A DNA stretch of 64,000 bases, taken from an uncultured Pelagibacteraceae bacterium. Its GTDB lineage: Bacteria; Pseudomonadota; Alphaproteobacteria; Pelagibacterales; Pelagibacteraceae. Below, piece by piece: positions 50,991 to 62,189 of the stretch. The stretch is from the NCBI GenBank assembly GCA_902572005.1, contig CACGEC010000002.1:24296-88295 (forward strand), given 5' to 3'. Under the pieces are notes generated by a model. The model was not told the DNA's origin, ran no database searches, and was given only the letters and a program-made list of their open reading frames with translations. Positions within the stretch are counted from its first letter, which is position 1; every line of letters begins with the position of its first letter. Made by a program: the position numbers and the translations under genes.

Positions 50991-51950
50991 TTATTTATCT
51001 TTCTCTACCAGCTCCATAACTTTTTCTCGAGTTTTTCCAATTGCTAAAGCATCATACCATACGACCATATTTTCTGTAATTTCTCCTAACTCTTCTTTAA
51101 CTTCTTTTCTAAGAGCTATTTTATTTTGCTCAACAACTGGTCCTATCTTTAAATAACAATTAACTATAGGTTTTTTCTTTCCAACATTTGAATAGAGTGG
51201 TCCTTCAAATCTGTAAGCTGGTGTTTCTGATCCATCGATAAAAACTTCTATCAAACCATTTTCGTCAGCTCTATTTACAAAATGTACTAAGATGCTTGTC
51301 CATTCTGTTGCGCCAAGATTTTTATTTATTTTCCCTTTAAAATTTTTTAATTTTGCCCAGACATCATCTGAAACATATTGTTGTAAGTTTGTATTATAAA
51401 ACATTGGTTGTTGAAGATTGATCCACAAAAAATCAGCTCTAAAATCTAAAAAAAACATTGGGAAGCCTTCATCATCTCCAGGCATTGATGCATAGCATTG
51501 ACTGATATGTTTTTTTCTATATTGATCAAAATAATTTTGCATCGGTCTTACAGCATAATGAATCCATTTCTCCACACCCTTTCCAAAAGACCCTGAGTGC
51601 TTAACTTCAGTTCTTGTCACACCCATAGAATGTTCACAATCATTATGAGTGTCTTCTCCTTTTCTTATTGTACAATTAGAGTAATCAACAACTGTTTGAT
51701 AAAATTCTTTTCCTTTATAAGCCGACTCTGGTGCGCCCGTAACTAAGCTCATCTCACCTTTACCAAGATATCCAAGAGATTTTTTCATCGACATACCTTG
51801 TATTTTCATCATCATTGGTTTTATTTTTGCATTAGGATTTTTTGTAAATTCTTTAGCTATTTTTTCATATCTAGCTTTAGTCTGCTCTGCTCCATAAGCA
51901 GTGACACTCAACAATAAACCCAGAACCATGATCCCTAAAAGTTTTTTCAT
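50991..51950 (-). CDS. Secreted protein, possible heparin-lyase-I/LamG-like (PF14099-like) fold
   Basis: Signal peptide MKKLLGIMVLGLLLSVTAYGA; WTSILVHFVNRADENGLIEVFIDGSETPAYRFEGP...YLKIG resembles the polysaccharide-lyase family pattern. Confidence 0.5.
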   Translation of the reverse strand: MKKLLGIMVLGLLLSVTAYGAEQTKARYEKIAKEFTKNPNAKIKPMMMKIQGMSMKKSLGYLGKGEMSLVTGAPESAYKGKEFYQTVVDYSNCTIRKGEDTHNDCEHSMGVTRTEVKHSGSFGKGVEKWIHYAVRPMQNYFDQYRKKHISQCYASMPGDDEGFPMFFLDFRADFLWINLQQPMFYNTNLQQYVSDDVWAKLKNFKGKINKNLGATEWTSILVHFVNRADENGLIEVFIDGSETPAYRFEGPLYSNVGKKKPIVNCYLKIGPVVEQNKIALRKEVKEELGEITENMVVWYDALAIGKTREKVMELVEKDK

Positions 51951-52876
51951 GAAATTTTTTTTTTAAGATACACATCAAAACTAGTTTTATTGGCGGGTGT
52001 TGGTCCAATTTTTTTAGTTTTATCTTTTAAATCATCTAAATGAATTAATTTAAATTCTTCTGACTCCAAAATGTAAAAATCATAAAAATTCTTTACACGA
52101 TCAATAAAATTTAAAAATATTTCTGAAGGACCTTTCTCGAACGCATATTGTATATTACTAATTTTTGATAAATTATTAATAATGCATTCTGCTACTTTGT
52201 AGTTGCTTCCCTCAATATCCACTTTCAAAAAGTCGATTTTATTTAACTTTTCATTGTTGATTAAAGAACTTAAAGTTATAGTCTTTAAATTTGAACTTTT
52301 GTTATTAACAATTACTTCACTTTCTTGGGTATTTTCAATCACATGATAATTTTGACCAATAAAGTCTGAAACTGCATTTTCAACAATCTTAATTTTTTTT
52401 TCACATTTATTTAATTCTATATTTTTTCTTAATAGTTTTAAGTTATTTGCTTCCACCTCAACACTATACACTTTGCTTTCTGGGTAGTTTTTCGCAAAGT
52501 AAATTGAATATTCACCTAAACACGCACCAATATCTATAAAATTTCTTGCTTCAGAAAAATCAAATAAATTTTTTAAATATTTTGCCTCATTATGATATTT
52601 TGTATTGTGGGGTATCTTATAATATCTATTTACTGTACCTGGTGTTATCAACACTCCATCAACATCAATAATAGTCATGTCTTTTTTAATCGTTATAGGT
52701 AAAGTATAATTTAATGATTTTAATATTTTTTGTAATAAAACCAAAGTTTGTCTAATAAGAAATGATCTATAAAAACGATTTTTTTCGTTTAAATTTATCT
52801 TTTTAAAAATTTTTGGAGTATAGAGGTACAACAATGTTATGAATTTCATTGCTAGCACTAATAGTTTCATTTTCAT
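51947..52876 (-). CDS. FkbM family methyltransferase
   Basis: FIDIGACLGEYSIYFAKNYPESKVYSVEVEANNLKLLRKNIELN; KIDFLKVDIEGSNYKVAECI. Confidence 0.88.
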   Translation of the reverse strand: MKMKLLVLAMKFITLLYLYTPKIFKKINLNEKNRFYRSFLIRQTLVLLQKILKSLNYTLPITIKKDMTIIDVDGVLITPGTVNRYYKIPHNTKYHNEAKYLKNLFDFSEARNFIDIGACLGEYSIYFAKNYPESKVYSVEVEANNLKLLRKNIELNKCEKKIKIVENAVSDFIGQNYHVIENTQESEVIVNNKSSNLKTITLSSLINNEKLNKIDFLKVDIEGSNYKVAECIINNLSKISNIQYAFEKGPSEIFLNFIDRVKNFYDFYILESEEFKLIHLDDLKDKTKKIGPTPANKTSFDVYLKKKIS

Positions 52877-52905
52877 TTAATTAACTTTTACCACAAAAAG
52901 CTTTT

Positions 52906-55572
52906 TTATATTTTATTTTTTTGTAATTCAGCTTGAGCTGCAGCCAATCTAGCAATAGGGACTCTATATGGTGAACATGAAACATAATTTAATCCTGCTT
53001 TAGAACAAAAATGAATACTTTTTGGGTCACCTCCATGTTCTCCACAAATTCCTAATTTAATTTTTTTGTTTTGTTTTCTTCCTTTACTAACTGCTATATC
53101 TACTAAATCCTCAACTCCTTCATCAATTGAAACAAATGGATCCACAGAAAATATCTTATTATCTATATAGTCATTTAAGAATTTTCCACTGTCATCACGA
53201 CTGATTCCAAATGTAGTTTGTGTTAAATCATTAGTTCCAAAACTAAAAAATTCTGCATGTTTTGCTATATCTTTTGCTTTAATTGCAGCCCTGGGTAATT
53301 CTATCATCGTTCCTACAAGGTAATCTATTTTTATTTTATTTTCCTTTTCTACTTGACCTGCAATTCTGACAACCAAATCTTTCATTATTTTTATTTCTGC
53401 CTCAGTTGAAACTAGCGGTATCATAATTTCAGGGAAGGCAAATTTATTTTTATTCTTTTTTAATTCTGTGAGTGCTTCAAAAATTGCACGGCATTGCATC
53501 TCATAAATTTCTGGGAAAGAAATACCTAGTCTACAGCCCCTATGTCCAAGCATTGGATTTTGCTCATGCAATTCTTCGATCCTAGACTCAACTTCTAGAA
53601 CATCAATTCCAACAACATTTGCAACTTCAGAAATTTCTCTTTTTGATTTTGGTAAAAACTCGTGCAAAGGCGGGTCAAGTAAACGAACCGTAACTGGCAG
53701 ACCATACATAATTTTGAATATTTCCATAAAGTCCTTTTTTTGATGAGGCAAAAGTTTCTTTAATGCTTTTGATCTATCCTCTAGTGTCTTTGATAAAATC
53801 ATTTCTCTTACAGACAAAATCCTTTCTTCATCAAAAAACATATGCTCAGTTCTGCATAACCCAATGCCCTCAGCTCCAAAATCTCTAGCTATTTTAGTAT
53901 CGGCAGGTGTTTCAGAATTTGTCCTAACTTTCAATTTTCTAATATTGTCAGCCCAACTCATCAATTTTGAGAAATCTCCAGAAATTTCTGGTTTAACAGT
54001 AGGCACACTTCCTAAAATTACTCTGCCAGTTGATCCATCAATTGTAATAACATCTCCTTCTTTAATCTCGTGAGACAATGTTTTAAAATTTTTTTTTTCA
54101 TAATTTATATCAATTTCACTCGACCCAGAAACGCATGGTCTTCCCATCCCTCTTGCAACGACAGCTGCGTGGCTTGTCATACCCCCTCTTGCAGTTAAAA
54201 TACCTTTTGCAGCATGCATGCCTTGGATGTCCTCAGGAGAGGTTTCTATTCTAACCAAAATAGTGTCTTGCATCATGCTATTAAGTCTTTCTGCCTCCTC
54301 AGAAGTAAAAACTACTTTCCCACTAACTGCACCTGGAGATGCAGGTAATCCATTAGCAATAACATCTAAAGGATTTTTTTCATTTAAGGTTGGGTGCAGC
54401 AATGTATCTAAAGAATTTGGGTCAATTCTTAAAACAGCTTGATTTTTGGAAATTAATTTTTCCTTAACCATATCAACAGCAATCTTTACTGCTGATTTTG
54501 CAGTTCTTTTTCCTGAACGAGTTTGCAATATCCAAAGTTTTTTATTTTCAACTGTAAATTCTACATCTTGCATATCTTTGTAATGTTTTTCTAATTTTTT
54601 TAAAATCTTTTGTAATTCAGAAAAAACATTTGGCATTGCTTCTTGCATTGACGGTTCTTTTGCTTTTGCCTCTTTCTTAGCTTTTTTTGAAATATATTGT
54701 GGTGTTCTTGTGCCAGCTACAACATCTTCTCCTTGAGCATTAATTAAATATTCACCATATATATCATTTACTCCATTTGAAGGATTTCGAGTAAAAACTA
54801 CACCAGTTGCACAATCATTTCCCATATTTCCAAATACCATTGACTGAACATTTACAGCAGTTCCCCATTCTCCAGGTATCTGATTTAATTTTCTATATAT
54901 TTTTGCTCTTTTACTTTCCCATGAAAGAAATACTGCACAAATTGCACCAAACAATTGCTGATTAACATCTTGTGGAAATTCTTCATTTGTTTTTTCTTTA
55001 ACTACATTTTTAAAATCTACAATTAATCTATCCCAATCATCTTCATCTAAATCAGTATCTAACAACACGCCTTTGGTTAATTTATAATTCTCAATTAACT
55101 CCTCAAAAAAGTAGCTCTCTATGCCTAAAACAACACTTCCATACATTTGAATAAATCGTCTATAGCTATCTTTAGCAAATCTACCATTGGATGTTTTGTT
55201 TGATAATGCAATTACTGTTTTATCATTTAATCCAAGATTGAGGATTGTATCCATCATGCCAGGCATAGAAACTCTTGCACCAGATCTAACAGATAATAAT
55301 AAAGGGTTTTTTAAATCACCAAATTTTTTTGATACATCTTTTTCAATTATCTTTAACTCCTTCTTAATTTGATTAACTAATTTAGTATTAAGTTTCTTTT
55401 TATCTTTGTAAAAAATTTCACAAACTTTTGTTGATATGGTAAACCCAGGTGGAACTGGCAGCCCCATTCTTCCCATTTCAGACAAATTTGCACCCTTACC
55501 TCCCAGAAAATTTTTTGGATTTTTAATTTTTTGTGAGTCTTTTGATTTGAAATTTAAAATTAGTTTATTCAT
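52906..55572 (-). CDS. ppdK: Pyruvate, phosphate dikinase
   Basis: FLGGKGANLSEMGRMGLPVPPGFTIST; GGMTSHAAVVARGMGRPCVSG; GICGEHGGDPKSIHF. Confidence 0.98.
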   Translation of the reverse strand: MNKLILNFKSKDSQKIKNPKNFLGGKGANLSEMGRMGLPVPPGFTISTKVCEIFYKDKKKLNTKLVNQIKKELKIIEKDVSKKFGDLKNPLLLSVRSGARVSMPGMMDTILNLGLNDKTVIALSNKTSNGRFAKDSYRRFIQMYGSVVLGIESYFFEELIENYKLTKGVLLDTDLDEDDWDRLIVDFKNVVKEKTNEEFPQDVNQQLFGAICAVFLSWESKRAKIYRKLNQIPGEWGTAVNVQSMVFGNMGNDCATGVVFTRNPSNGVNDIYGEYLINAQGEDVVAGTRTPQYISKKAKKEAKAKEPSMQEAMPNVFSELQKILKKLEKHYKDMQDVEFTVENKKLWILQTRSGKRTAKSAVKIAVDMVKEKLISKNQAVLRIDPNSLDTLLHPTLNEKNPLDVIANGLPASPGAVSGKVVFTSEEAERLNSMMQDTILVRIETSPEDIQGMHAAKGILTARGGMTSHAAVVARGMGRPCVSGSSEIDINYEKKNFKTLSHEIKEGDVITIDGSTGRVILGSVPTVKPEISGDFSKLMSWADNIRKLKVRTNSETPADTKIARDFGAEGIGLCRTEHMFFDEERILSVREMILSKTLEDRSKALKKLLPHQKKDFMEIFKIMYGLPVTVRLLDPPLHEFLPKSKREISEVANVVGIDVLEVESRIEELHEQNPMLGHRGCRLGISFPEIYEMQCRAIFEALTELKKNKNKFAFPEIMIPLVSTEAEIKIMKDLVVRIAGQVEKENKIKIDYLVGTMIELPRAAIKAKDIAKHAEFFSFGTNDLTQTTFGISRDDSGKFLNDYIDNKIFSVDPFVSIDEGVEDLVDIAVSKGRKQNKKIKLGICGEHGGDPKSIHFCSKAGLNYVSCSPYRVPIARLAAAQAELQKNKI

Positions 55573-57637
55573 TATTTGCTTTTAATAATCGAAAATTTAT
55601 AAAATTTTGAAAGGTTTTACATAACATATTGATAAGTTCCAATCTGTTTTTTCTTAAAGTTTCATTTTCTTCATTTACTTGTACATTTTCAAAAAACTCA
55701 AAAACTTCTTTTTTAGCTCCAGCTAATATTAATAATGATTGTTCATAGTTTTCGTCTTTATCAAGACTTGAGTAATACTTTTTAATTTCACTAATTTTTT
55801 TATATAAATTTTTTTCGAAATCAGTTTTAAAAATACCAGGATCGGTTGTATTTGTTATTTCAACTTCATTAATTTTCATTTCATTAGTCAATATATTTGA
55901 TGCTCTTTTATAACTTGATGTAATATCAAGTCCTACCTGATTATTTATGACTTTATTTAAGCTTCTCGCTTTTTCAAAAGTTGAAAATAATTCATTCAAT
56001 GAAAGAGAAGAAACTGAGGCATCAATAATATCAAAGCGAATTTGTTTTTCTTTCATATAATATTTAAATCTGTCTTTTAAAAAATTATATAATTCTTTGT
56101 GCAAATCTTTATTAATAAAAGTGTGTCCCTGGTCTTGATATAAACTTGAAGAATAATTTAATAAATCATTTATTTTCAAATCTTTTTTGTTTTCGATCAT
56201 TGTTCGAATAATACTAAGTGCCATTCGCCTAAGTGCAAATGGATCTTTAGAACTCGAAGGTTTCTCATTAATTCCAAAAAAACCAACTAAAGTGTCAATT
56301 TTATCTGTTACTGACAATGCAACACTAAATGCTTTTTTAGGAACTCTGGAGTCTAAACCAATAGGCAAATATTGTTCGGTTACAGCAAGTGATATATCTT
56401 TATCAAATCCTTGATAAGCAGCGAAATATCCACCCAAGACACCCTGTAATTCAGGAAATTCCCCTACTAAATCAGAAGTTAAATCTGTTTTACAAATTGA
56501 AGTTGATAGCTCTACTTTTTCTTTACTTATCAATAACTCATCTGAAATCATTCCTCCTAATTTTCTCATTCGTTGCACTTTTTCAAAGTATGAACCTAAT
56601 CCTTTAAAAAAACTCATTGATTTTAATTCTGATACCTTTTTAACTAAATTTCGTGCTTTATCCTTATTCCAAAAAAATTCAGCATCACTTAGTCTTGCTT
56701 CTACAACTCTTTCGTTTCCAGCCTTAATCAAACCTTTTTGATCCTTTTTATTTGAAACAATTAAAAATTCATTAGTAATTTCGCTCTTATTATCAAATGT
56801 TGGAAAATATTTTTGATGAGACTGCATTGTTAAGATTAAAATTTCTTCTGGAATTGATAAAAACTTTTTATCAAAGCTACATAATAAAACATTGGGATTA
56901 TCTACTAAGTTAGTTACTTCATCTATTAATCTTGGATTATCTCTGACTGTCAATTTTCTTTTGTTGAGTATTTTTGAAAAATCTCTCTTTATTAATTCTT
57001 TTCTTTTATTTTGATTGATAAGTGTTCCTCGTTTTCTAAAAAATTTTTCATAAGTTTTAAAATCTAAAAAAATTTTCTTTTTTTCCTCAAAATCCTGATC
57101 TATGAAGGTGGAATTTGAGGATAAAATATGATGATATTTAAATCTAATCGCCGTCTTATCAAATACTGCTAAAATTGACTTCAACGGTCTTCCCCAATTT
57201 AAATCAAATTCTCCCCATTTCATTGATTTTTTCCACTGATACTTATCTAGAGTTTTTGGGATATACTCAATTAATAAATCCTGAGTTTTAAGAGATTTGG
57301 TTTTAGTTTTATAAAAATAAAACTCACCTTTTTCAGTTTTATTTTTATAAAGATCTTTTTTCTCAATATTGTTTGATCTTATGAACCCTTCCAATGCTTG
57401 TTCGGGAGCATTAGTTTTTGGTCCTTTTATTTCTTGTGATAAGATTTTTATTTGTTTATCTAATTCTTCAAATACTATTATCAATCTATTAGGTGTTGAA
57501 AATGAAAAATTTTTTTTTGATTTAATTGATTTTTCTAAAAAAAATTTTTGGAATTCCTCTAAAAGTTTTTCTCGAAAATTTTTTTGAAGGCTCGCCGGGA
57601 TTTCTTCACTAAAAAGTTCTAAAAAAAATTCTGCCAT
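55565..57637 (-). CDS. glyS: Glycyl-tRNA synthetase beta subunit
   Basis: MAEFFLELFSEEIPASLQKNFREKL; SKDPFALRRMALSIIRTMIEN; overlaps glyQ. Confidence 0.95.
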   Translation of the reverse strand: MAEFFLELFSEEIPASLQKNFREKLLEEFQKFFLEKSIKSKKNFSFSTPNRLIIVFEELDKQIKILSQEIKGPKTNAPEQALEGFIRSNNIEKKDLYKNKTEKGEFYFYKTKTKSLKTQDLLIEYIPKTLDKYQWKKSMKWGEFDLNWGRPLKSILAVFDKTAIRFKYHHILSSNSTFIDQDFEEKKKIFLDFKTYEKFFRKRGTLINQNKRKELIKRDFSKILNKRKLTVRDNPRLIDEVTNLVDNPNVLLCSFDKKFLSIPEEILILTMQSHQKYFPTFDNKSEITNEFLIVSNKKDQKGLIKAGNERVVEARLSDAEFFWNKDKARNLVKKVSELKSMSFFKGLGSYFEKVQRMRKLGGMISDELLISKEKVELSTSICKTDLTSDLVGEFPELQGVLGGYFAAYQGFDKDISLAVTEQYLPIGLDSRVPKKAFSVALSVTDKIDTLVGFFGINEKPSSSKDPFALRRMALSIIRTMIENKKDLKINDLLNYSSSLYQDQGHTFINKDLHKELYNFLKDRFKYYMKEKQIRFDIIDASVSSLSLNELFSTFEKARSLNKVINNQVGLDITSSYKRASNILTNEMKINEVEITNTTDPGIFKTDFEKNLYKKISEIKKYYSSLDKDENYEQSLLILAGAKKEVFEFFENVQVNEENETLRKNRLELINMLCKTFQNFINFRLLKANNE

Positions 57638-57638
57638 T

Positions 57639-58520
57639 TTAAATTTGGGAATCAACCCAGATTGCAGCTGCTGATTTGGTAATTTCTCTTATTCTTGCAA
57701 TATATTCTGCTCTTTGAGCAACACTAATAACACCACGAGCGTCAAGTAAATTAAAAACATGACTTGCTTTTAAACATTGATCATAAGCTGGCAAAGAGAC
57801 TTTTTTTTCAACTAATGATTTTGCTTCACCCTCGAATATTTCAAACATTTTAAATAAATTTTCCGTATTTGCATATTCAAAATTATATGCTGAAAATTCT
57901 TTCTCTGATTGATGAAATACCTCTCTGTACTTAACGTTTTCATTATTCCAAATTAATTCATAAACATCTTTTTTTTCTTGCGTAAACATACAGATTCTTT
58001 CTAAACCATAAGTTATTTCTACTGATACAGGCTTACATTCAAAACCAGCCATTTGTTGAAAATAAGTAAATTGAGTTATCTCCATTCCGTCACACCATAC
58101 TTCCCAACCAAGACCTGCTGCTCCTAAGGTCGGACTTTCCCAGTCATCCTCAACAAATCTTATATCATGATTTTTATGATCAATTCCAATTACTGATAAG
58201 CTATTTAAATATAGTTTTTTTATATTTGAAGGTGAAGGTTTTATGATCACTTGAAATTGATAATAATGCTGAAGTCTATTAGGATTGTCTCCATATCTCC
58301 CATCTGTTGGTCTTCTAGAAGGTTGTACGTATGCAGCTCTCCATGGTTTTGGTCCTAAAGATCTCAGCGTTGTTGCGGGATGAAATGTTCCAGCACCAAC
58401 TTCCATATCATATGGTTGTAAAATTATACAGCCATGTTTGCTCCAAAACTTTTGTAAATTTAAGATTGTGTCTTGAAAAGTTTGAAACTTTTGTTTTTGT
58501 TTATTTTTTTTAGAAACCAT
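57639..58520 (-). CDS. glyQ: Glycyl-tRNA synthetase alpha subunit
   Basis: [71 protein letters not shown]; start likely MVSKKNK. Confidence 0.96.
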   Translation of the reverse strand: MVSKKNKQKQKFQTFQDTILNLQKFWSKHGCIILQPYDMEVGAGTFHPATTLRSLGPKPWRAAYVQPSRRPTDGRYGDNPNRLQHYYQFQVIIKPSPSNIKKLYLNSLSVIGIDHKNHDIRFVEDDWESPTLGAAGLGWEVWCDGMEITQFTYFQQMAGFECKPVSVEITYGLERICMFTQEKKDVYELIWNNENVKYREVFHQSEKEFSAYNFEYANTENLFKMFEIFEGEAKSLVEKKVSLPAYDQCLKASHVFNLLDARGVISVAQRAEYIARIREITKSAAAIWVDSQI

Positions 58521-59316
58521 ATCTTTGCCAAATAGATTTTTCATCAAGCATGTTTGCAAGTTGGTCTACATGATCATTAGAAGACGATAATTTTTTACTT
58601 AACCAGCTTTTTGATTTTTCAAATTTCTTAATTACTACATCTTCTCCAAATTTTTCTTTTAATATTTGATTAGCATTTCCAATTTCATCTACTAATCCAA
58701 GATCTTTAGCTTTTCTACCAGACCAAAATTCTCCAGAAAAAAGTTCTACCTCTGATTTTTTAAGCTTAGAACCTCTGCTTTTTTCCACAACATCAATAAA
58801 ATCTTTGTGTAAATCTAATTGTATATTTTTAAGTCTTTCAATATCTTCCTTTTTTTCTTCTTGAAAGGGGTCAAGTGTACTTTTATTTTTTCCAGCTGTA
58901 TGAACTCTTCTTTCTACGCCGATTTTTTTTATCAATTCTGTAAAACCAAAAGAAGAATAAATAACTCCTATAGAGCCTATAATCGAACTAGAGTTTGAAT
59001 AAATTTCATCGCCAGCGCATGCAATTAAATACCCTCCTGAGGCAGCAACATCTTCAGCAAAAACTATTACCTTTTTTTTATTTTTTTTAGCTTGCTGTCT
59101 TATGAAATCATAAATTAGATGTGATTGAACAGGTGATCCTCCTGGAGAATTAATAGTAATTGCAACACATGGGGCCTTTTTTACAGAAAAAGCTTTGGAA
59201 ATAATATCTTCTTGGCCAGAAAAATCTATTCCTTGTTTAAACTTTCCGACATTCCCAATTATACCACTTAACTTTATGTGTGGGATGATTTTTTTCTTTT
59301 TAAAAAAAGAGAACAT
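58510..59316 (-). CDS. S49 family (SppA/SohB-like) signal peptide peptidase
   Basis: [51 protein letters not shown]. Confidence 0.93.
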   Translation of the reverse strand: MFSFFKKKKIIPHIKLSGIIGNVGKFKQGIDFSGQEDIISKAFSVKKAPCVAITINSPGGSPVQSHLIYDFIRQQAKKNKKKVIVFAEDVAASGGYLIACAGDEIYSNSSSIIGSIGVIYSSFGFTELIKKIGVERRVHTAGKNKSTLDPFQEEKKEDIERLKNIQLDLHKDFIDVVEKSRGSKLKKSEVELFSGEFWSGRKAKDLGLVDEIGNANQILKEKFGEDVVIKKFEKSKSWLSKKLSSSNDHVDQLANMLDEKSIWQRYGF

Positions 59317-59430
59317 TTTTAATCCTTACAGAATTTTATTAGAATATAAAGACACCTTATAATTGAAGTTTCAGGTGCGTCAATTGATAAGTAATAAAAA
59401 TAAACTTATTATACTAGTTTGTTCTAATAA

Positions 59431-60444
59431 ATGGGAACTGTAGTTCAATTAAAAAACCAAATCAATAATTCTTATTTTCAACTTAAGAAGTCAGTTGAAG
59501 ATAAATTAATATTAGTTGAAGAAAAAATTAAATCTAAACTTGTTAGTGATGTTGATTTAGTCCAGAAAATGACCAGCTATCACCTTGATACTGGTGGCAA
59601 AAGGTTAAGGGCATTATTGACATTAGGTTCCGCTAGACTATGTGGTTATTCAAAGGGAACTAGGGATATAAATTTAGCAGCTTGTGTGGAGTTAATCCAT
59701 GCTGCTACTCTAATGCATGATGACGTAATAGATAATGGAACTTTAAGAAGAGGTAAAAAAACTTTAAATAAAATATGGGATAATCATTCATCTGTATTAA
59801 TAGGAGACTACTTGCTGAGTAGATGTTTTGAAATGATGGTAGAGGATGGAAATTTAGAAGTTTTGAAACTTCTGTCATCAACGTCATCTAAAATTGCCCA
59901 AGGTGAAGTGCTGCAACTTCAACATCAAGGTGAAGTTGACATTTTAGAGGAGACATATCTGAAAATCATATCTGCAAAAACTGCTGAGCTGTTTGCTGCA
60001 GCAACAAAAGTTGGAGCAATTTTGTCAGATGTCAAAAATAAGGAAAAAGAAGCATTAGAATTTTATGGAAAAAATCTTGGTTTAACTTTTCAAATTGCAG
60101 ATGATACCCTCGATTATAATTCAGAACTTAAATTATTTGGAAAAAAAATTGGTCAAGATTTTTATGAAGGAAAAATTACACTTCCTATAATATTATTGTT
60201 TCAGAAAGCAGATATCCAAGAAAAAGAAAAATTAAAAAATATTTTTTCAAAAAATTCAAGAGATGAACAAGACTTTAATTACTCCTTGTCATTAATTAAA
60301 AAATATGACGTTATTAAAGCATGTTATAAAAAAGCTGAACATTATATAAATTTAGCTTCTAACTCACTATCAATTTTTAATGATTGTGAAGAAAAAGTTA
60401 TTTTTGAAAATTTAACTTCCTTTAGTTTAGAGAGAAATTTTTAG
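59431..60444 (+). CDS. ispB: Polyprenyl (octaprenyl-type) diphosphate synthase
   Basis: GGKRLRALLTLGSARLCGY; LMHDDVIDNGTLRRGKKTLN; FQIADDTLDYNS. Confidence 0.93.
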   Translation: MGTVVQLKNQINNSYFQLKKSVEDKLILVEEKIKSKLVSDVDLVQKMTSYHLDTGGKRLRALLTLGSARLCGYSKGTRDINLAACVELIHAATLMHDDVIDNGTLRRGKKTLNKIWDNHSSVLIGDYLLSRCFEMMVEDGNLEVLKLLSSTSSKIAQGEVLQLQHQGEVDILEETYLKIISAKTAELFAAATKVGAILSDVKNKEKEALEFYGKNLGLTFQIADDTLDYNSELKLFGKKIGQDFYEGKITLPIILLFQKADIQEKEKLKNIFSKNSRDEQDFNYSLSLIKKYDVIKACYKKAEHYINLASNSLSIFNDCEEKVIFENLTSFSLERNF

Positions 60445-61067
60445 GGACTTAAAAGACTTTTTATCCAAGTGTTTTTTTCATTTAAAGAATATTTTAATCT
60501 TTCGTGAATTCTATTATTTCCATCTAGCCAAAATTCAATACTTATGGGTTTTAAAATCCATCCAGACCAATGCTCTGGTCTTGGTACTTTATCTTTATCA
60601 TTATATTTTTTTTTAAAATTATCTAAGTTGCTTAATAGCTCTTCTCTACTTTTTAATATGCTACTTTGTTTAGATGCCCAAGCTCCTATTCTGCTTTCAT
60701 ATGCTCTAGTATTATAATATTCATCAGCTGTACTATCATCAACTAGTCTCAAAGATCCAGATATTCTTATTTGTCTCAATAAACTTTTCCAATGAAAACA
60801 CATTGTTGCATTGGGATTTTCTTTTAATTCTTTTCCTTTTTGGCTATTCAAATTTGTGTAAAAAACAAATCCATTTTTATCAAATCCTTTAAGTAATACC
60901 ATCCGAACGGATGGAATTCCTGATTTACTTGCAGTTCCTAAAGCTAGAGCATTAGGATCGTTTATCTCTTTCTTTTTTGCCTCAGCAAACCATTTTTCAA
61001 ATAATTCAAATGGATCATTTAGATCTAAGAAGCATTTATCTAGCCCTAATGAGTTTTTTTCATTCAT
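60441..61067 (-). CDS. pdxH: Pyridoxamine 5'-phosphate oxidase
   Basis: DPFELFEKWFAEAKKKEINDPNALALGTASKSGIPSVRMVLLKGFDKNGFVFYTN; C-terminal RIHERLKY. Confidence 0.95.
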   Translation of the reverse strand: MNEKNSLGLDKCFLDLNDPFELFEKWFAEAKKKEINDPNALALGTASKSGIPSVRMVLLKGFDKNGFVFYTNLNSQKGKELKENPNATMCFHWKSLLRQIRISGSLRLVDDSTADEYYNTRAYESRIGAWASKQSSILKSREELLSNLDNFKKKYNDKDKVPRPEHWSGWILKPISIEFWLDGNNRIHERLKYSLNEKNTWIKSLLSP

Positions 61068-61100
61068 AATTTAAACAAAATAATCTATACAATATAAATA

Positions 61101-62183
61101 ATGTCATTTAATACTTTTGGAAAGTTTTTTCGTTTCACTACCTGGGGAGAATCTCATGGTCCAGCTATTGGCTGTATAATTGATGGTTGTCCGCCATTAA
61201 TTGAGCTTAAAGAACAAGATATTCAAAAAGAACTTGATAAAAGGAAACCTGGACAATCAAAATTTACAACTCAAAGAAAAGAGAATGATAAAGTTCAGAT
61301 TCTTTCTGGTGTGTTTGAGGGAAAAACGACAGGAACACCTATATCGCTCATAATATATAACCAGGACATGAGGTCTAAAGATTACAAAAATATTAAAGAT
61401 AAATTTAGACCAGGTCACGCTGATTTTACTTATTTTAAAAAATATGGAATTAGAGATTATAGAGGAGGAGGAAGATCCTCTGCAAGAGAAACTGCTGCAA
61501 GAGTTGCGGCTGGTGCAATCGCAAAAAAAGTCTTAGAAAAAAAATTAGGAAGAAAATTTAAAATTTCTGCTGCAGTTACACAACTTGGTATTTTAGGGTG
61601 TGATACAACAAAATGGAATGATAAAATTATTTATAAAAATCCATTTTTTTGTCCAGATATATCAATGTTAAAAATATGGGAAAAATATTTATTAAGTATT
61701 AGAAAAGCAGGATCGTCTTGTGGGGCTATAATTGAAGTAAGAGCTAGTGGAGTTCCTGCGGGCTTAGGAGCACCAATTTACTCAAAATTAGACTCTGATA
61801 TTGCCTCAGCCATGATGAGTATTAATGCAGTAAAAGGTGTAAACATCGGCTCTGGTATGAATTCTGCTCAATTATCTGGTGAAGAAAACTCAGATGAAAT
61901 TTCAAAAAATAAAAATAAATTAAAATTTAACTCTAATAATGCTGGTGGCATACTAGGGGGAATTTCTTCAGGACAAGAAATCATTGTATCATTTGCTGTT
62001 AAACCCACTTCTTCAATTTTAAAAAGTAGAAAAACAATTAATAAATTTGGAAAAAACACAACAATCTCTGTAAAAGGCAGACACGACCCCTGCGTTGGCA
62101 TAAGAGCAGTGCCTGTAGGTGAGGCAATGCTTTCGTGTGTATTATTAGACCATTATTTAATGGATAAAGCGCAATGTGGCTAA
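61101..62183 (+). CDS. aroC: Chorismate synthase
   Basis: [64 protein letters not shown]. Confidence 0.98.
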   Translation: MSFNTFGKFFRFTTWGESHGPAIGCIIDGCPPLIELKEQDIQKELDKRKPGQSKFTTQRKENDKVQILSGVFEGKTTGTPISLIIYNQDMRSKDYKNIKDKFRPGHADFTYFKKYGIRDYRGGGRSSARETAARVAAGAIAKKVLEKKLGRKFKISAAVTQLGILGCDTTKWNDKIIYKNPFFCPDISMLKIWEKYLLSIRKAGSSCGAIIEVRASGVPAGLGAPIYSKLDSDIASAMMSINAVKGVNIGSGMNSAQLSGEENSDEISKNKNKLKFNSNNAGGILGGISSGQEIIVSFAVKPTSSILKSRKTINKFGKNTTISVKGRHDPCVGIRAVPVGEAMLSCVLLDHYLMDKAQCG

Positions 62184-62189
62184 ATTAAA

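Noticed and set aside
59335-59431. 10-nt inverted repeat TTTATTAGAA/TTCTAATAAA flanking the sohB-ispB divergent promoter
   Set aside because: AT-rich, 77 nt apart, one copy overlaps the ispB ATG; plausible by chance.
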